64,000 bases of DNA from Bactericera cockerelli (lineage: Eukaryota > Arthropoda > Insecta > Hemiptera > Triozidae): contig CM044966.1 in NCBI GenBank assembly GCA_024516035.1, positions 18,728,594-18,792,593 of the forward strand. Direction: 5' to 3'. The stretch's first letter is position 1. Each line of letters opens with the position of its first letter. Shown one piece after another: positions 1-11,702 of the stretch. Made by a program: the position numbers and the translations under genes. A model generated the notes under the pieces. That model was not told the origin of the DNA. It did not search any database and saw only the letters and a program-made list of their open reading frames with translations.

Positions 1-74
1 TTTCGCATTACTTCAGGGCACTTTACCTTTACATCCATGTCATTCCGGAAACGAAAAACTCGGTTAAAAATTTC

Positions 75-150
75 CACTCCGGCCCGGATTCGAACCCACA
101 ACCTCCGGGTCAGCGACCAATGCTCTTAACCACTGAACCACGGAGGTCAG
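75..150 (-). mobile_element. tRNA-derived SINE head, family H
   Basis: On the minus strand gacctccgtggttcagtgg (A box) and gtgggttcgaatccggg (B box). A second copy is at 24484-24572. It lacks a recognisable body. Confidence 0.7.
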
Positions 151-486
151 TTTGAACATTTTATTGTGTGTCAAAGTAACCTATGGTGCTTAAGTTCCAT
201 CAAACACTACCAAAAAACACCTTATCATCTGGTATGTAAGATATTACAATTACAAAAAAGCTCGCTACAACAACAACATAAATCAAACCCCAAGTAAAAA
301 ACTTGAGTCCGTTAGGTTACGACACTCGTTAGGTTTGCCTTGACAGAAAAGAAAGTTGAATTCAACGTCAGAGTTCTGACCTATACTTTTGAGTACTGCA
401 TGGAACACAGACCTCAGAAGCGCAATGGTGGACTCCTGATCTGTTCGAAACTCGAGCATAGTTTAAGAATATTTTTCTTTTTCTAA
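151..486. other. No feature seen
   Basis: Mixed AT-rich sequence without a supported frame, repeat or RNA signal. Confidence 0.5.
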
Positions 487-1022
487 CCATAGTCTGGCTG
501 GGGGACTATAAACAGGGAGGAGACCAGCAGTCTGGCTGGGAGACTATAAACAGGGAGTAGACCAGCAGTCTGGGTGGGGGACTATAAACAGGGAGGAGAC
601 CAGCAGTCTGGCTGGGAGACTATAAACAGGGAGTAGACCAGCAGTCTGGCTGGGGGACTATAAACAGGGAGGAGACCAGCAGTCTGGCTGGGAGACTATA
701 AACAGGGAGGAGACCAGCAGTCTGGCTGGGGGACTATAAACAGGTAGGAGACCAGCAGTCTTTCTGGAGGACTATAAACAGGGAGGAGACTAGCAGTCTG
801 GCTAGGAGACTATAAACAGGGAGGAGACCAGCAGTCTGGCTGGGGGACTATAAACAGGGAGGAGACCCGCAGTCTGGCTGGGGGACTATAAACAGGAAGT
901 AGACCAGCAGTCTGGCTGGGGGACTATAAACAGGGAGGAGACCAGCAGTCTGGCTGGGGGACTATAAACAGGGAGGAGACCAGCAGTCTGGCTGGGAGAT
1001 TATAGACAGGGAGTAGACTAGC
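487..1022. repeat. 38-bp minisatellite, about 14 units
   Basis: The unit agtctggctgggggactat, then aaacagggaggagaccagc, is repeated about 14 times with ggg/gg and ggagg/gagta variants. The same unit occurs once or twice inside dispersed copies of a repeat elsewhere (4490, 22405, 32855, 36125, 39360), so this array is an expansion within one copy. Confidence 0.95.
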
Positions 1023-1054
1023 ATTGGCCTGGTTCTGGCTTGGGACCAAAAAAG

Positions 1055-1202
1055 AGGGCCGGTTGATATTTTTTAATTAAAACCTATCGAGTGGGGTATT
1101 GAATGAAAGGTCTTGATGTCCTCATACTTGATTGAACATTTATAATGCGATCGTAAACCTCACACAGAGTGATGTTTACAGTTCACAGAACCACTAGTTA
1201 TT
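1055..1202. mobile_element. Dispersed repeat 'M' copy
   Basis: From agggccggttgatattttt to cacagaaccactagttatt. A reverse copy lies at 52205-52270 continued at 53335-53440, and a partial one at 39405-39500. Class not determined. Confidence 0.7.
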
Positions 1203-1439
1203 TTATAATAACATGACTGTATTGTACATCTAATTAAATATAATTCCTTAGTCCACTAGGTGGACTGAACATACCTGGAGGTGGATTCAGGGGGTTCCTC
1301 CAGAAACGGTGTTGTACTGTCCATGAAGACTGGTGTTCCTGTGATTGGCTGAAGACGCGTCAAGGTATGGTTGAGCCACAAGATCGATCTTAACTTCGGT
1401 AAGCTAGCTTTATGATGGCTTTCGAAAATTCACTCATAC

Positions 1440-2052
1440 AGCTAGATAACCAAAGACAATGACGATTTGTGTATACCTGCTGCTGCTCCTGAGGTTTTGC
1501 ATACTGAAGGGAGAAATGAATCTATTCAGAGATTCGATACGCAAGATTTGAATCACAGTAAAGATTCGACTCTGGGAGTTGAATCTTAGAGATTCGAATC
1601 TGTGAGTTGAATCTTCAAGATTCGAATCTGGGAGTTGAATCTTAGAGATTCGAATCGTTCCTGAAACAATGAGTCCTATAGTTGGCAGGACTGTTACCGA
1701 TTCCATTGATGATGATTTGTGTATACTTGCTGCTGCTCTTGAGGTTTTGCATACTGAAGGGACAAATGGATCTATTTACAGATTCGCTACGCAAGATTTG
1801 AATCCCAGTAAAGATTCGAATCTGGGAGTTGAATTTTCAAGATTCGAATCTGGGAGTTGAATCTTCAAGATTCGAATCTGGGAGTTGAATCTTTAAGATT
1901 CGAATCTGGGTGTTGAATCTTTAAGATTCGAATCTGAGAGTTCAATCTTTAAGATTCAAATTTGGGAATTGAATCTTCAAGATTCAAATGAGTCCCATAG
2001 TTGGCAGGACTGTTACCGATTCCATTGATGATGATTTGTGTATACCTGCTGC
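1440..2052. repeat. 28-bp minisatellite within a 250-bp higher-order repeat
   Basis: Core gattcgaatctgggagttg plus aatcttcaa, many copies at 1560-1990. A longer segment (gatttgtgtatac, ctgctgctgctcctgaggt, tttgcatactgaaggg) occurs at 1458, 1707, 2032 and again at 4180-4265 beyond the hAT insertion. Repetition makes short open frames that I do not consider genes. Confidence 0.9.
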
Positions 2053-4034
2053 CAGTGGCGGCTCCTGACTTCAAGACTAGGTGAAGACAAATTATACCCA
2101 GAAGTATTGAAAAAATAAAATTATTAATTTATCAGATCTTAGTTCTTATGGTCTCATAAACACAGCCCATTGTAAGTTATGGCTGTTTCCCTGCAGAGCA
2201 TGATTTTCTCTCATACCAGTTTTGCATCATATAAGTTTTTACTTTTTTTGGAGAACACTTGGTACTTAATAAATAAACAAGGCCAGCAGAACAATTTGTC
2301 AACACTTGAGCTGGTACACAGCCATTCATTTTTCATAAGCCATTCAGGCTTGAACTGTATGGCTGTGGGGCAGGCATTTGCTTTACTTTTTTAGTGGTGG
2401 TTATAGTAATTGGAGAAATTGGAGATCCAGTAATCATAATATCTTTCTTATCCTCATTACTTCTTAATCTGAATGGGGTTACTTTTAATGTTTGAACCCC
2501 ATGATTTTGTGGGGATCTCATTGTTTCTTTGAAATATTGTTATTAATTATTCATCTTATAAAAAATATTTATTCATCTTAATAAAAAATATTAACTAAAA
2601 GTTGGTAAAAAGGAATTAAAATAAAAATATTAGGATTATACCTCAGTAGTTAGAACTAGGAAGGAAAGAAAGTTAGTTGAAGACTAAAAATTACAATCCA
2701 AAACTGGAAGAAAATCCACCACCAGATTACAAAATAAATCTAAGAAAACATACTTACTACAAATATAAAATCAGCTTAAATTTGTGTTACCATTGATGTT
2801 TAAATGACTAGGTATTTAAGAAAAACACAGATATTGCCTTATAATTTTAAGTACTTCACTGGAAGCTGTGTGCTTAGCTACCTGCAACCTGCATAATTAT
2901 AATGTTATTTCTGACACTGAAAGAAGTACATAGCTACTTCATATTCAACTTATTATGAAAAGCACAGGTCAGATCAGGTAGGAATAATGTTTCTATCCTG
3001 TATCAAATACTGGGAAATAACTTTATTAACTAGTTACACCAAATAAAAGTCACTTGATTACCGTTGAAAAGATTTGAAAATGGTCTAATAAAATTTAAAA
3101 AGTGCGCGACAAGTTTTGTTTACATTCTAAAGATAAGAGATACAATGTTGCCAAGTTAATTTCATTGCTAAATTTCTACAAACTTCAAGAGCTATATTTT
3201 AAATTTAAAGAAATCCCTCAAATCATGTAAGACGTATTTATTTATTTAAAAAAATAATACTACACCGCCTGAACAGAATTTTCTCTTGAGAATTTCATTT
3301 CAACACGTCTAATTTCATGATTTTTTTTAAAGTGGTTCCATAGTCAGGATCTTAAACAGGACCACCATTGTCCCTATTTAAAAACTTCTTGGAACAACTA
3401 GATACCAGATTATCTTATTTGGCTCAATTTCGGTACCTACATTAAATAATTATTTCCGAGATTTGACTTCAATCGAGATGTCCTTTTTAATACTACATAT
3501 AGTTGACAAGATACATAAAATATAGTTAAAATTTATTGGTATCGGCTATCGTTTAGGAACTATGTACAAAACTAGAACCCAAAAAATGAGAAATAATATC
3601 CAAAATTCCTGACACAAAATCCTGCTTTCCTAGCGCCTACGTTATTATTATTATTATTTTTTAATATTACAAGATTGTGCTAGATATGGGAGGCTAAATC
3701 ATTGACTGGTTTCCTAGGTCTGGCATAATGCTACTGGCAACAATGTTAATATCAAAAACACATGACATCGCACATGGTATGTGGCTTCGTGACATTTCGT
3801 ATGAGGTCGTGTAGATAATGTAAACTGAATACAACTGAAGACTGTCCTCAGTAGCATATTACATAGATATAGTTCTTGCCTAATATTTCATGATACCTAC
3901 TTGGAAATACTCAACTCTGATTGGTTGATTCAAGGACAACTGAAGACAATTTCGAATTGTCTTCACATTTGGTGTTCTCCTTGGAAAGTAACATGAAATG
4001 TTAAGCAGCATTGATCTATTTTACACAAAGCTTA

Positions 4035-4070
<36 letters not shown>

Positions 4071-4179
4071 CTTTGAGTTGGATCAATTGTGCCGTGTTCA
4101 AGGGATTATGAGTAGTGTTTTCACTGTTCAAAATTAGGTGAAAATGTCTTCAGTGTCTTCACCCGACGAGCCGCCACTG
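2053..4179. mobile_element. hAT-like DNA transposon, non-autonomous, 2.1 kb
   Basis: Ends match as inverted CAGTGGCGGCTC (12 bp perfect), with further gtgaagac motifs just inside both ends. It is flanked by the 8-bp duplication CCTGCTGC (2045-2052 and 4180-4187), the hAT signature. Removing it rejoins the cctgctgctgctcctgag text seen intact at 1478. Subterminal tgaagac motifs recur near 3834, 3935 and 3955. No transposase frame is recognisable. A T34-type run lies at 4039-4070. Confidence 0.88.
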
Positions 4180-4290
4180 CCTGCTGCTGCTCCTGAGGTT
4201 TTGCATACTGAAGGGACAAGTGAGTCTTTTTACCGATCCGATACGCAAGATTTGAAGAATCCAAGATTCGAACCTAGAATTTTAAAATAT
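4180..4290. repeat. Continuation of the 250-bp repeat beyond the hAT insertion
   Basis: Begins with the second copy of the 8-bp target duplication and continues gctgctcctgaggttttgc, then the gattcg-rich end. It shows the transposon landed in this array. Confidence 0.85.
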
Positions 4291-4367
4291 TATAAAATGT
4301 CAAAAAAAATGACATGTCTTTCAAAAAAAAATCGTGACAACACAATCACTCAAACTTGTTTCATCAT

Positions 4368-4560
4368 AGGGTGGCGTCATCGTGAACGATGGTAGCCAGA
4401 CAGTGGAGGAATGTCTCAGCACTTCTACCACTGTCTTTACAAGGAGGCTAATAATTGTCAAGGGCCCCAGAACCAAGCCAATACTGGTCTACTCCCTGTT
4501 TATAGTCCCCCAGCCAGACTGCTGGTCTACTCCCTGTTTAAAGTCCCCCAGCCAGACCAA
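4368..4560 (+). mobile_element. Dispersed repeat 'J' copy
   Basis: Begins agggtggcgtcatcgtgaac, passes through ctaccactgtctttacaag and aagggccccagaacc, and ends in two of the 38-bp units (gtctactccctgtttatag). The same structure recurs at 17637, 22405, 32850, 36005 and 39200 in both orientations. No coding potential. Confidence 0.85.
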
Positions 4561-4589
4561 AAACTTGTTTAACTAAAAAAAAATTCTGA

Positions 4590-4668
4590 ACTTGGGATTC
4601 GAACCACCGACTACCAGGTTTCGAGTCCGCGGCTTTATCCGGCTACTGAGGTCAATTGCTACACCACT
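4590..4668 (-). mobile_element. tRNA-like fragment resembling SINE family C
   Basis: gggattcgaaccaccgacta and ggctactgaggtca. Confidence 0.6.
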
Positions 4669-4929
4669 GGTTTGACTGATAACAGTGGCGGATGACGAGG
4701 AACAGAACGTGTTCTTCTACCAGCAGCGGGTATTTCCTAGTTGCAAAAATCTTGCCTGGCTTTAAATGTCTGGTCACGTATATGGGTAATGTCTACATAA
4801 ATATAAGGTATACATAGTATGTAAGTTAGATATATAGTGTGTTCACAAAGTTCAGTAACAGGTAACAGCTGTTTATTATTATTATATAAATCTTTATTAG
4901 AAGGACAAAGTATACAATTTTTACAGTCT

Positions 4930-5134
4930 GTCCCGGTAGCTCAGTGGTAAAGGCGGCACTCTGTGAATCCAGAAATTCCAGAGGTCGTGGGTTCGAAACC
5001 CAGCTGGGACATGACAAGTTATCCTCCCATTTGGGATTTTTATCACATAATAACATGTCTTGGGCTTACTGCTGGAATAATGGGACTTTAATAGTCTTAA
5101 TCGGGCAGTATAAATAAGGCGATATTATTATTAT
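4930..5134 (+). mobile_element. tRNA-derived SINE, family A (full-length)
   Basis: Head gtcccggtagctcagtgg (A box) and gtgggttcgaaacccag (B box). Body tgacaagttatcctcccat and cttactgctggaataatgg. The 3' end aatcgggcagtataaataa is followed by a TTA-rich tail. Pol III-type retroposon. The 3' end matches the LINE fragment at 19330-19350. Confidence 0.9.
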
Positions 5135-5244
5135 AAAATAGTTTGAAAATTAATAAATAAATAAAAAAGAAGAAAATAATACTAATGTCCTAACTAAAGG
5201 GCGGGGTTATTGCCTGCGGCAATCTCTTCCACCCAACCCTTTTT

Positions 5245-5840
5245 TCTCTTTCACCCAATCTCTGATTATTTTTTTGAACGACCAAAAGCAGGAAAGTTGA
5301 CGATTTCCATGTAAACCTGTCCTTATGAGATACGTTTTTAGTTATTTAAAATTTCTGAATCGGAGGCTACTGAGGTCAATGACCCTCTTGGCTACCTGGA
5401 ATTTAAAATAAATTAAAAGAGTAGTACCAGGTCTACATTTAAATTTCAACTCCCCAGCCTTAAAAAAAATAAATAAAAATAATCAGCTGTTGCCAGACTT
5501 TTTGACTACACTGTATAATACATATAAGTATATAAGTTATATACGTAATATGTAGTTAGATGTATAGCCAATTTATATCTATAAATAGCAAGTCGTGAAA
5601 TTTCGCTAAATGTTAAGTATGTGGCACACGGCGAGGTGACGCAATATCTGGTTGTAGACAAGTTGTATACCGGGTGAATCATCCCAATTTGTCTACAGGG
5701 TGACTCAAACACAGGTACCGGGTGAATCATTTGGGCCCCCAGGATCCAAGTTATCCAAGATTTAGGACCGTAAACAGGATTAGTAAATCCAAGCCGACCC
5801 TTAGATTTTATTAGCTGACCGATAGGTATTCTATATCGTG
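5245..5840. other. No gene; tatat-rich and small repeat pieces
   Basis: Contains gggtgaatcatcccaatttg-type tandem words (5670-5735) and a segment, aagccgacccttagatttt, shared with 11105. Confidence 0.5.
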
Positions 5841-5845
5841 CACTG

Positions 5846-6012
5846 GTAGTCAAGTGGTTAACGAGCTGGTCTGGTAATCCTGTTAGCGTAGGGATCCGTT
5901 GGTTCGAATTCCATTCAGTGGATGAATTTTTCCTCATTAATTTGTGTAAATGAGCACATGCCACAGGCAATAACCCCGCCCTTTAGGTAGGACATTATTA
6001 TTATTATTATTA
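5846..6012 (+). mobile_element. tRNA-derived SINE, family B head joined to tail E
   Basis: Head gtgcactggtagtcaagtgg and ccgttggttcgaattcc. Body aatttttcctcattaattt. It ends with the tail module ccacaggcaataaccccgc instead of the usual B body. Confidence 0.85.
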
Positions 6013-6336
6013 CTATGCAACGCTTTATTAGGTATAAATGGACATTATGTACATAGAAATAATTAATTTAACAATGAAAAAAATGGAAACAATATATACA
6101 ATGAAAATGAAAAAGAATAGAAAATATAAAACAAAAACATAAGTCCTAACTAAAGGGCGGGGTTGTTGCCTATGGCAATCTCTTCCACCCAACCCTTAAC
6201 TGACATTAACTTCTTTCTCTTTTTTTTTGTATCTTTGCTTAATCTTTTTGTTTTACTTTATAATTTCATTGTATTTTACTGTATATATTTTTTTTGTTCT
6301 ACCTAATAAAGCTTACTATAATACTAATAAAACTTT

Positions 6337-6416
6337 CAGGGTTAGGTGTGCATTAACCTCGCCTGGTGGTTACCTTCCACTAAAGAGTATTATTCATTTA
6401 TTATTATTAAAGCGAC
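6337..6416 (+). mobile_element. SINE family B, 3' part
   Basis: gttaggtgtgcattaacctc, ggttaccttccactaaagag and an ATT-rich tail. Confidence 0.75.
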
Positions 6417-6425
6417 TTTAGTCAT

Positions 6426-6552
6426 AAAGTTAAGATAAGCCAGACACGCCCACAAGTCGGAGTTTCACCCAATCACAGCTCACTATAGCCCGAGTTGAAG
6501 GACAGTCTGGCTTATCTTAATTCTAATCCTGTTTTATAATTCGGCCCTGAGT
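6426..6552. mobile_element. Short MITE, family Q
   Basis: Inverted ends around taagataagccagac / gtctggcttatctta with centre cacccaatcacagctcacta. Other copies at 16847-16995 and 48970-49117. Confidence 0.8.
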
Positions 6553-6611
6553 AACTGTGAATCTTGTGGGTACCTTCCACAAAAGAGTGTTATTATTACT
6601 ATACAGTCACA

Positions 6612-6905
6612 CAGAGTCACCGTTGCCGAGTGAGTTAGCGCGCTAGGCATTGCACGCATCGTGACCTGAGTTCGATCTCCAGCGGGACAAAAAAAACTAT
6701 GCTCTGTACTTGGATGTACGGGGTCCACTCATACCTCGTGAGGAAAAATGAGTAGTTACTTGTATGAGTAACGACCAGTGGCGGTATTACCAGAGTAAAA
6801 AGAAATTAGTGTAATGGAATTAGAAAAGTGAAGGATTCTCTTAGTAATGCTGGGCTACAAAAATTGTGAAGAAGCCTTGTGCTTCACCACAAATAAAATC
6901 ATACA
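6612..6905 (+). mobile_element. tRNA-derived SINE, family G
   Basis: Head gtcaccgttgccgagtgagt and gtgacctgagttcgatctcc. Body gtactcatacctcgtgagg-like, gaccagtggcggtattacc. End near aaaatcatacatac. Confidence 0.85.
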
Positions 6906-7299
6906 TACATTACAGTCACACAGTATTGATTCAGCATAATCTATGTATTGATTCCGATGAGCAACGTAGTGCTATTACATTGTTACATATTGAACCAATG
7001 TAGAACAAGAGGTTGTAGGTACAACTTTCACTAGTAAAGGAATGGTCTGAAGTGTTGAGACGCCAAGGAGGTTTAGTCTGCCTTTCTCTGGGGCCTGGGG
7101 AGACGAACTGTGGATTAACTAGTCACTAACAGACTGATTAATTCGTAAACATAATGGGTCATTAAAGTTATCATATTTGTGTTAGTGACTTTCGTGATAT
7201 TACAAAATAATTTTGTCAATTTTGTATTTTAATTTTTACCATTATTTTTTTGTATATTATAAATTATGTTCTTCTAATAAAGAGTTTCATAATAATAAT

Positions 7300-7465
7300 A
7301 ATAGTAAACTACTGAATCTCGCTTTACTAAATCTACGCTGAATCCGGGACTCGAACAACTAAGCTCCAGTAAGTCCGGTGTTTTATCGATCGAGCTACTG
7401 ACTTGTAACCTGGAGGTCGGTGGTTTGAGTAGTTGTGATATCACGATTGTGATTAACACAATTAT
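7300..7465. mobile_element. SINE family C, rearranged
   Basis: A reverse copy (gctttactaaatctacgc, cgagctactgac) turns at about 7400 into a plus-strand segment (cttgtaacctggaggtcgg), i.e. two facing fragments. Confidence 0.65.
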
Positions 7466-7584
7466 GATGGGACATTAGCTATTTGATTGTGTGTTAAAGT
7501 GTTTGTCAAGTCCATGATGAAAGCTGTCCATTAGCTACTATGCAAATGGGTTTACGGTTATATCAGTGCAAAAATATTTACAAA

Positions 7585-8215
7585 ATGCTCCTGACATCTC
7601 CACTAAACTATAGTTCTGACATCTCCACTTAACTGTAGTTCTGACATCTCCACTAAACTGTAGTTATGACATCTCCACTAAACTGTAGTTATGACATCTC
7701 CACTAAACTGTAGTTATGACATCTCCACTAAACTATAGTCCTGACATCTACACTAAACTGTAGTTATGACATCTCCACTAAACTGTAGTTCTGGCATCTC
7801 CACTAAACTGTAGTTCTGACATCTCCACTAAACTGTAGTTTTTTTTTTTTTTTTTTTTTTTTTAATTTTACTTAACGCCCTGCAAACGATAGCAATTGAT
7901 TTCACAAATTAAAATTTTTGTGTTCTCTTTAAAAACACTAGGTAGGTCTGCAAAGTCCAGATTTGAGGAATATATGTTATAAGTATCCATGGCTGTGGGC
8001 AGTGTTGAGTCACTGTATACCGGGCTTAGACTAGGACCTCCAGAGGAGAAAAAGGGGGACTGTTTTCTCTGTCTCAGACCCAACAATGGAACCTTGAAAG
8101 ATATATGTTTTAACATCTCCAACGATTTGTAGATCTGGCATCTCCACTAAACTGTTGTTCTGACATCTCCACTAAACTGTAGTTCTGACTTTTCCACTAA
8201 ACTGACTTTTCCACT
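7585..8215. repeat. 25-bp minisatellite interrupted by an insertion
   Basis: Unit tgacatctccactaaactg + tagttc, about 11 copies at 7585-7838, then a T-run and about 270 bp of unrelated DNA (7839-8125), then three more degenerate units. The T-run suggests a retroposed insertion. Confidence 0.9.
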
Positions 8216-8561
8216 TGATGCTAGGATTACTATGATTGAGAAATGTCCGGCATTTCCGGCCCTACCCAGGCTGGGTGAGGTTAATGTGGGAAGCTGGTAA
8301 ATAAATTACAGATGTTGAAAAAGATAACTTACTAACTTTCATATTATAAGTTCCTGACATCATCTATGTAGAACAAGACTCCATGACACATACATATGAA
8401 ACAACATTCACACTCGTAGAAATAATGACCGGTAAATCTGTGTTCATAATCTTGTATGAGTCAACCACACAAAGTTCCCTATCTTGTTCTGTTTATATCA
8501 TTTCAACCAGACATCAACATGGTTGGTCCATTCAGATACAGTATGTTTTAAAAGTTAACAT

Positions 8562-8668
8562 ATGTGTGCTAATTAATCACTTTCGTGATGTCACAACTAC
8601 TCAAACTCGCTAGATTAAATTTTTGCTGAACTCGGGACTTGAACCGCCGACCTCCAGGTTACTTGTAA
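8562..8668 (-). mobile_element. SINE family C, head truncated
   Basis: gtgctaattaatcactttcg, cgggacttgaaccgccgac. Confidence 0.75.
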
Positions 8669-8683
8669 ACACCTTGTGGAAGG

Positions 8684-8870
8684 TAACCACCAGGCGAGGT
8701 TAATGCTCAAAGCATTTTCTACCACCTAACCCTCAGTCTAATTATCATGTGGTCCAAATACTAAAATTTAAGAGGAAAAATGCATGCATTGGGTGGGATT
8801 CGAACCAACGGACCCTACGCTACCTTGATTTCCAGACTAGCGCGTTAACCACTTGACAACCAGGGCACGA
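8684..8870 (-). mobile_element. SINE family B
   Basis: Reverse copy from ggaaggtaaccaccaggcga to the head ttaaccacttgacaaccag. Confidence 0.82.
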
Positions 8871-8994
8871 AGTAGGAAAATTATATGAAATCAGGTTGTA
8901 AAAAGAAAAAATATGGCATGTGCTGGGATTAATGTTGTATTAGGTGTCATATTGTCTCTTCAATTGAACTTTCCTGTGGTTTGTACCCTCTCTC

Positions 8995-9460
8995 TAGTCA
9001 ATCTAAGGGTTGTGTGGAAGAGATTGCCACAGGCAATAACCCCGCCCTTTAGTTAGGACATATCATATATATTTTCTATTCTTTTTCCTTTTTATTGCAT
9101 ACTAGCCGTTTGCCCGTGCTTTGCAACGGGACTAAATTTCAAATTTACTAAGGCATGGCCGTACTGCTGGACAGCAATGCCTTTTTGAACTTTTTATAAT
9201 TTTTCTGGACAAAGCGATAATGGTTTTGGGGGGGTCAATTCTGAGACATTTTTCGCTATCTCTTACCGTTTTGGCTAAACAACTCCGGACAAACAAACAA
9301 ACATAGGTAGGTAGGTAGGTAGGTAGGTAGGTAGGTAGGTAGGTAGTCCTTTTTTCTGTTTTATATATAGAGATATTGTTTTCATTTTTTCATTGTTATA
9401 ATAATTATTTGTATTTTACATAATGTCTTCTTATCTAATAAAGTGTTTAATAATAATAAT
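8995..9460 (+). mobile_element. Tail module E (SINE/LINE 3' end), split by a D-type repeat
   Basis: gtgtggaagagattgccaca, ggcaataaccccgcccttt, an AT-rich stretch, then ctaataaagtgtttaataat. Other copies: 5193 (minus), 6141 (minus), 16625, 28553, 36965, 56722 (minus). AATAAA then an ATT-type microsatellite ends each. Confidence 0.75.
9104..9374 (+). mobile_element. Family D-related repeat with (TAGG)n, nested in a tail E module
   Basis: ctagccgtttgcccgtgctt start, ggcatggccgt shared with D, a TAGG microsatellite at 9305-9346, end tatatatagagat. The flanking E tail continues on both sides (8995-9103 and 9375-9455). Confidence 0.7.
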
Positions 9461-10349
9461 CTTCCAAATTCGAGAAGTCCGATGTAGACTAGCTGTGTGC
9501 AATCTATTGCAATCAAAAAAAGGTCCGTATGAAGGATACCCTGTATTAGTGTGCCAGTCTACCAATATCTTCTACCCCCACGCAAATTGGCTCTGAGATC
9601 AAAAAATCAAGAATTGCCAACTCATCGAAACCAAACTTGCTCTACCAGTCTCTACTTTAGGAGAGGAGATAGTCGGATGATTTCTGCTTTAGCTATACTA
9701 GACACCAGGCGCGGCCGATGCTAAGAAGCTGCGGAACTGCAGCACCCCCAGACGAAAAAGAAAAAAAGAGAGAATTTTCTCAAGTCCGAGCTCGTACACA
9801 ATGAAAATCATCACACATTTCTAGAATAATTATTGCATAATTAGTATGATTTACATGGTAGAAAAAGTCAAACACTTTAGATACTGAAAGAGCGACTCTA
9901 TAAATCTAATTTGAGTCCGGTTTATGTGGCAGCATGGAATTTGGCAATGTCAAAAAAAATGTAATAATTGCACATCTAAACATGAAAAGAAACTTTTGTG
10001 TACAATTTTAGCTCTTAAGTGTTTTATCATAAAGATACAGACATCAATAAGTGAATTGATTTTTTCTGCAAAGGGATTTAAAAAAAAAAAATGTTTATCC
10101 AACATGATTTGACAAACGAATCTGGGATTCTAAACATGAAAAGAAAATTCTGTGTACAATTTCAGATCGAAGTTTTTCATCATGGGGATACAGACATCTG
10201 TAAGTGGTCTGAAATTTTCTGCTAAGTATATTATTTAGACTGCCAGCGCAAGTTCCATTCTGCCAACAGTTCAACAAAGAATCTCTTTATTTATTGAGAT
10301 AATTTGATACATGTTAAACAAGAGTAAAACAAATAGGTATGACCAATTG

Positions 10350-10600
10350 ACCAGCCTTCGTGGCGTAATGGTTGAGACTACTGCCCGTAGTCCAAAGATC
10401 CCGAGTTCGACTCCCGGTTGGGGCAGACTTTTCGAAGAAAATTCTGTTCCCTCCACACACGTAAGGCTGGCATTTCCGGCCCTATCGAGGCTGGGTGAGG
10501 TTAATGTGGGTAAGTGGTATAATTCCTAGCGAATGGAGGTCAAAAACCTGGTCCTGATCAGGACGTTAGAACCAAATAGAATCGTTGGCGTTAGGAAGGA
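10350..10600 (+). mobile_element. tRNA-derived SINE, family I
   Basis: Head gccttcgtggcgtaatggtt, gatcccgagttcgactccc. Central domain ggctggcatttccggcccta, gaggctgggtgaggttaatg. Tail gtcctgatcaggacgttag, then gttaggaaggacatccaga. The central domain matches that of the 5S-headed SINEs. Confidence 0.85.
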
Positions 10601-11194
10601 CATCCAGACATAAAAAAACGTGCTCCACCCTACCAACCTCAACCATGAGGTTGAACAATGCCGACCCCAATAGCAATATAAGCTAATATGGGATAAAAGC
10701 AAGGGAGGTATATTTATATAAGACAAATTGGTATGAAGTAAATACATCACAACATCAAACACACAAATTAGGGATCGAGGAAAAGTAATAGAATAGAATT
10801 TTGAAGAACAAAAACTGTGTATCCACCATGATGCGAAACCACGGATCTGGGAATCGGAAAGCAAGGTGCTTTACCTCTACAGACCATTTGACCAGCAAGC
10901 GTGACGCAGCGGAAATTACTTAATTAATAGCAGGCACGTGGTCCCGTGAGGTTTGAGGACTCAGGATGTGAGGGTGTTGAAGAGAAACATCTGTTTGAAC
11001 AACCAGGTAATGTGTGTCATTTCAATGTTCCCGGAAATACCTACTAATGATTCTCACAGACCAACACCTAGGTCCGTATTAAGAAGCAGGATTAGAAAAT
11101 CTAAGCCGACCCTTAGATTTCTTCAGCTGGCCGATAGGTATTCTAAAATAAGATTATTTTTCCGTTACGAAGGATGTCTGTTTTACATTTTTAT

Positions 11195-11400
11195 TTTTTT
11201 AAGATGAGAGTTTCACAGCTTTTTTTATTTCGCAGTCCTGAAACAGGAGCTACTGTGGACGCTTGTGGTCTGTGTTGTAGCTTGCCCATCCCGTAGTATG
11301 GCTCCCCTCTGATGGGCGAGAAGTGACACAGTACTTCCCATTTAGGTGCTAGGTCAACACGAGCGCACCGGAAGGTGTCCCTTACAACCAACTCTAACCA
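11195..11400 (-). mobile_element. SINE family F body
   Basis: gaaacaggagctactgtgg and cccctctgatgggcgagaag. Head missing or replaced. Confidence 0.72.
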
Positions 11401-11702
11401 AATTGAGAATATATTTTTTTATTCTAGTCCTAGCTCGTATACAATGAAAATCAATACACATTTCTAGAATAATGAAAATTATGATTGGCATGTTAAACAA
11501 ACTCAAACTCTTTAGATACTGAATGAGATACATAAATCTCATTTTAGTCCGGTTTATGTGGTAGCACCCCCAACATTTTTCCAACGTCCGCGCCTGATTT
11601 CACTATGGCAGATGAAGAAGGTGTTCTATAATTTGATAACTGTACTTATTAACAGAATTTTTCGAAGATTTTTGATAAAATATGTACCAATGTATGAATA
11701 TA

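Larger units (their letters stand above)
9700..11600. other. Mosaic of repeated segments, no gene
   Basis: Text near 9785-9930 (tccgagctcgtacacaatg, ttagatactgaaagagc) recurs at 11425-11560, and aaacatgaaaagaaa text is duplicated at 9980 and 10133. Caggcgcgg at 9707 and ccgcgcctg at 11586 could be hAT-like ends, but no target duplication is visible. SINEs I and F lie inside. Confidence 0.5.

Noticed and set aside
487..1022. Possible CRISPR array
   Set aside because: Units are contiguous with no unique spacers, and the context is eukaryotic.
10526..10864. 112-codon minus-strand frame
   Set aside because: Antisense of a SINE tail and adjoining AT-rich DNA. No domain or splice support.
9707..11595. 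A single 1.9-kb hAT element between caggcgcgg and ccgcgcctg
   Set aside because: Flanking 8-mers do not match, so the two ends may belong to different elements.
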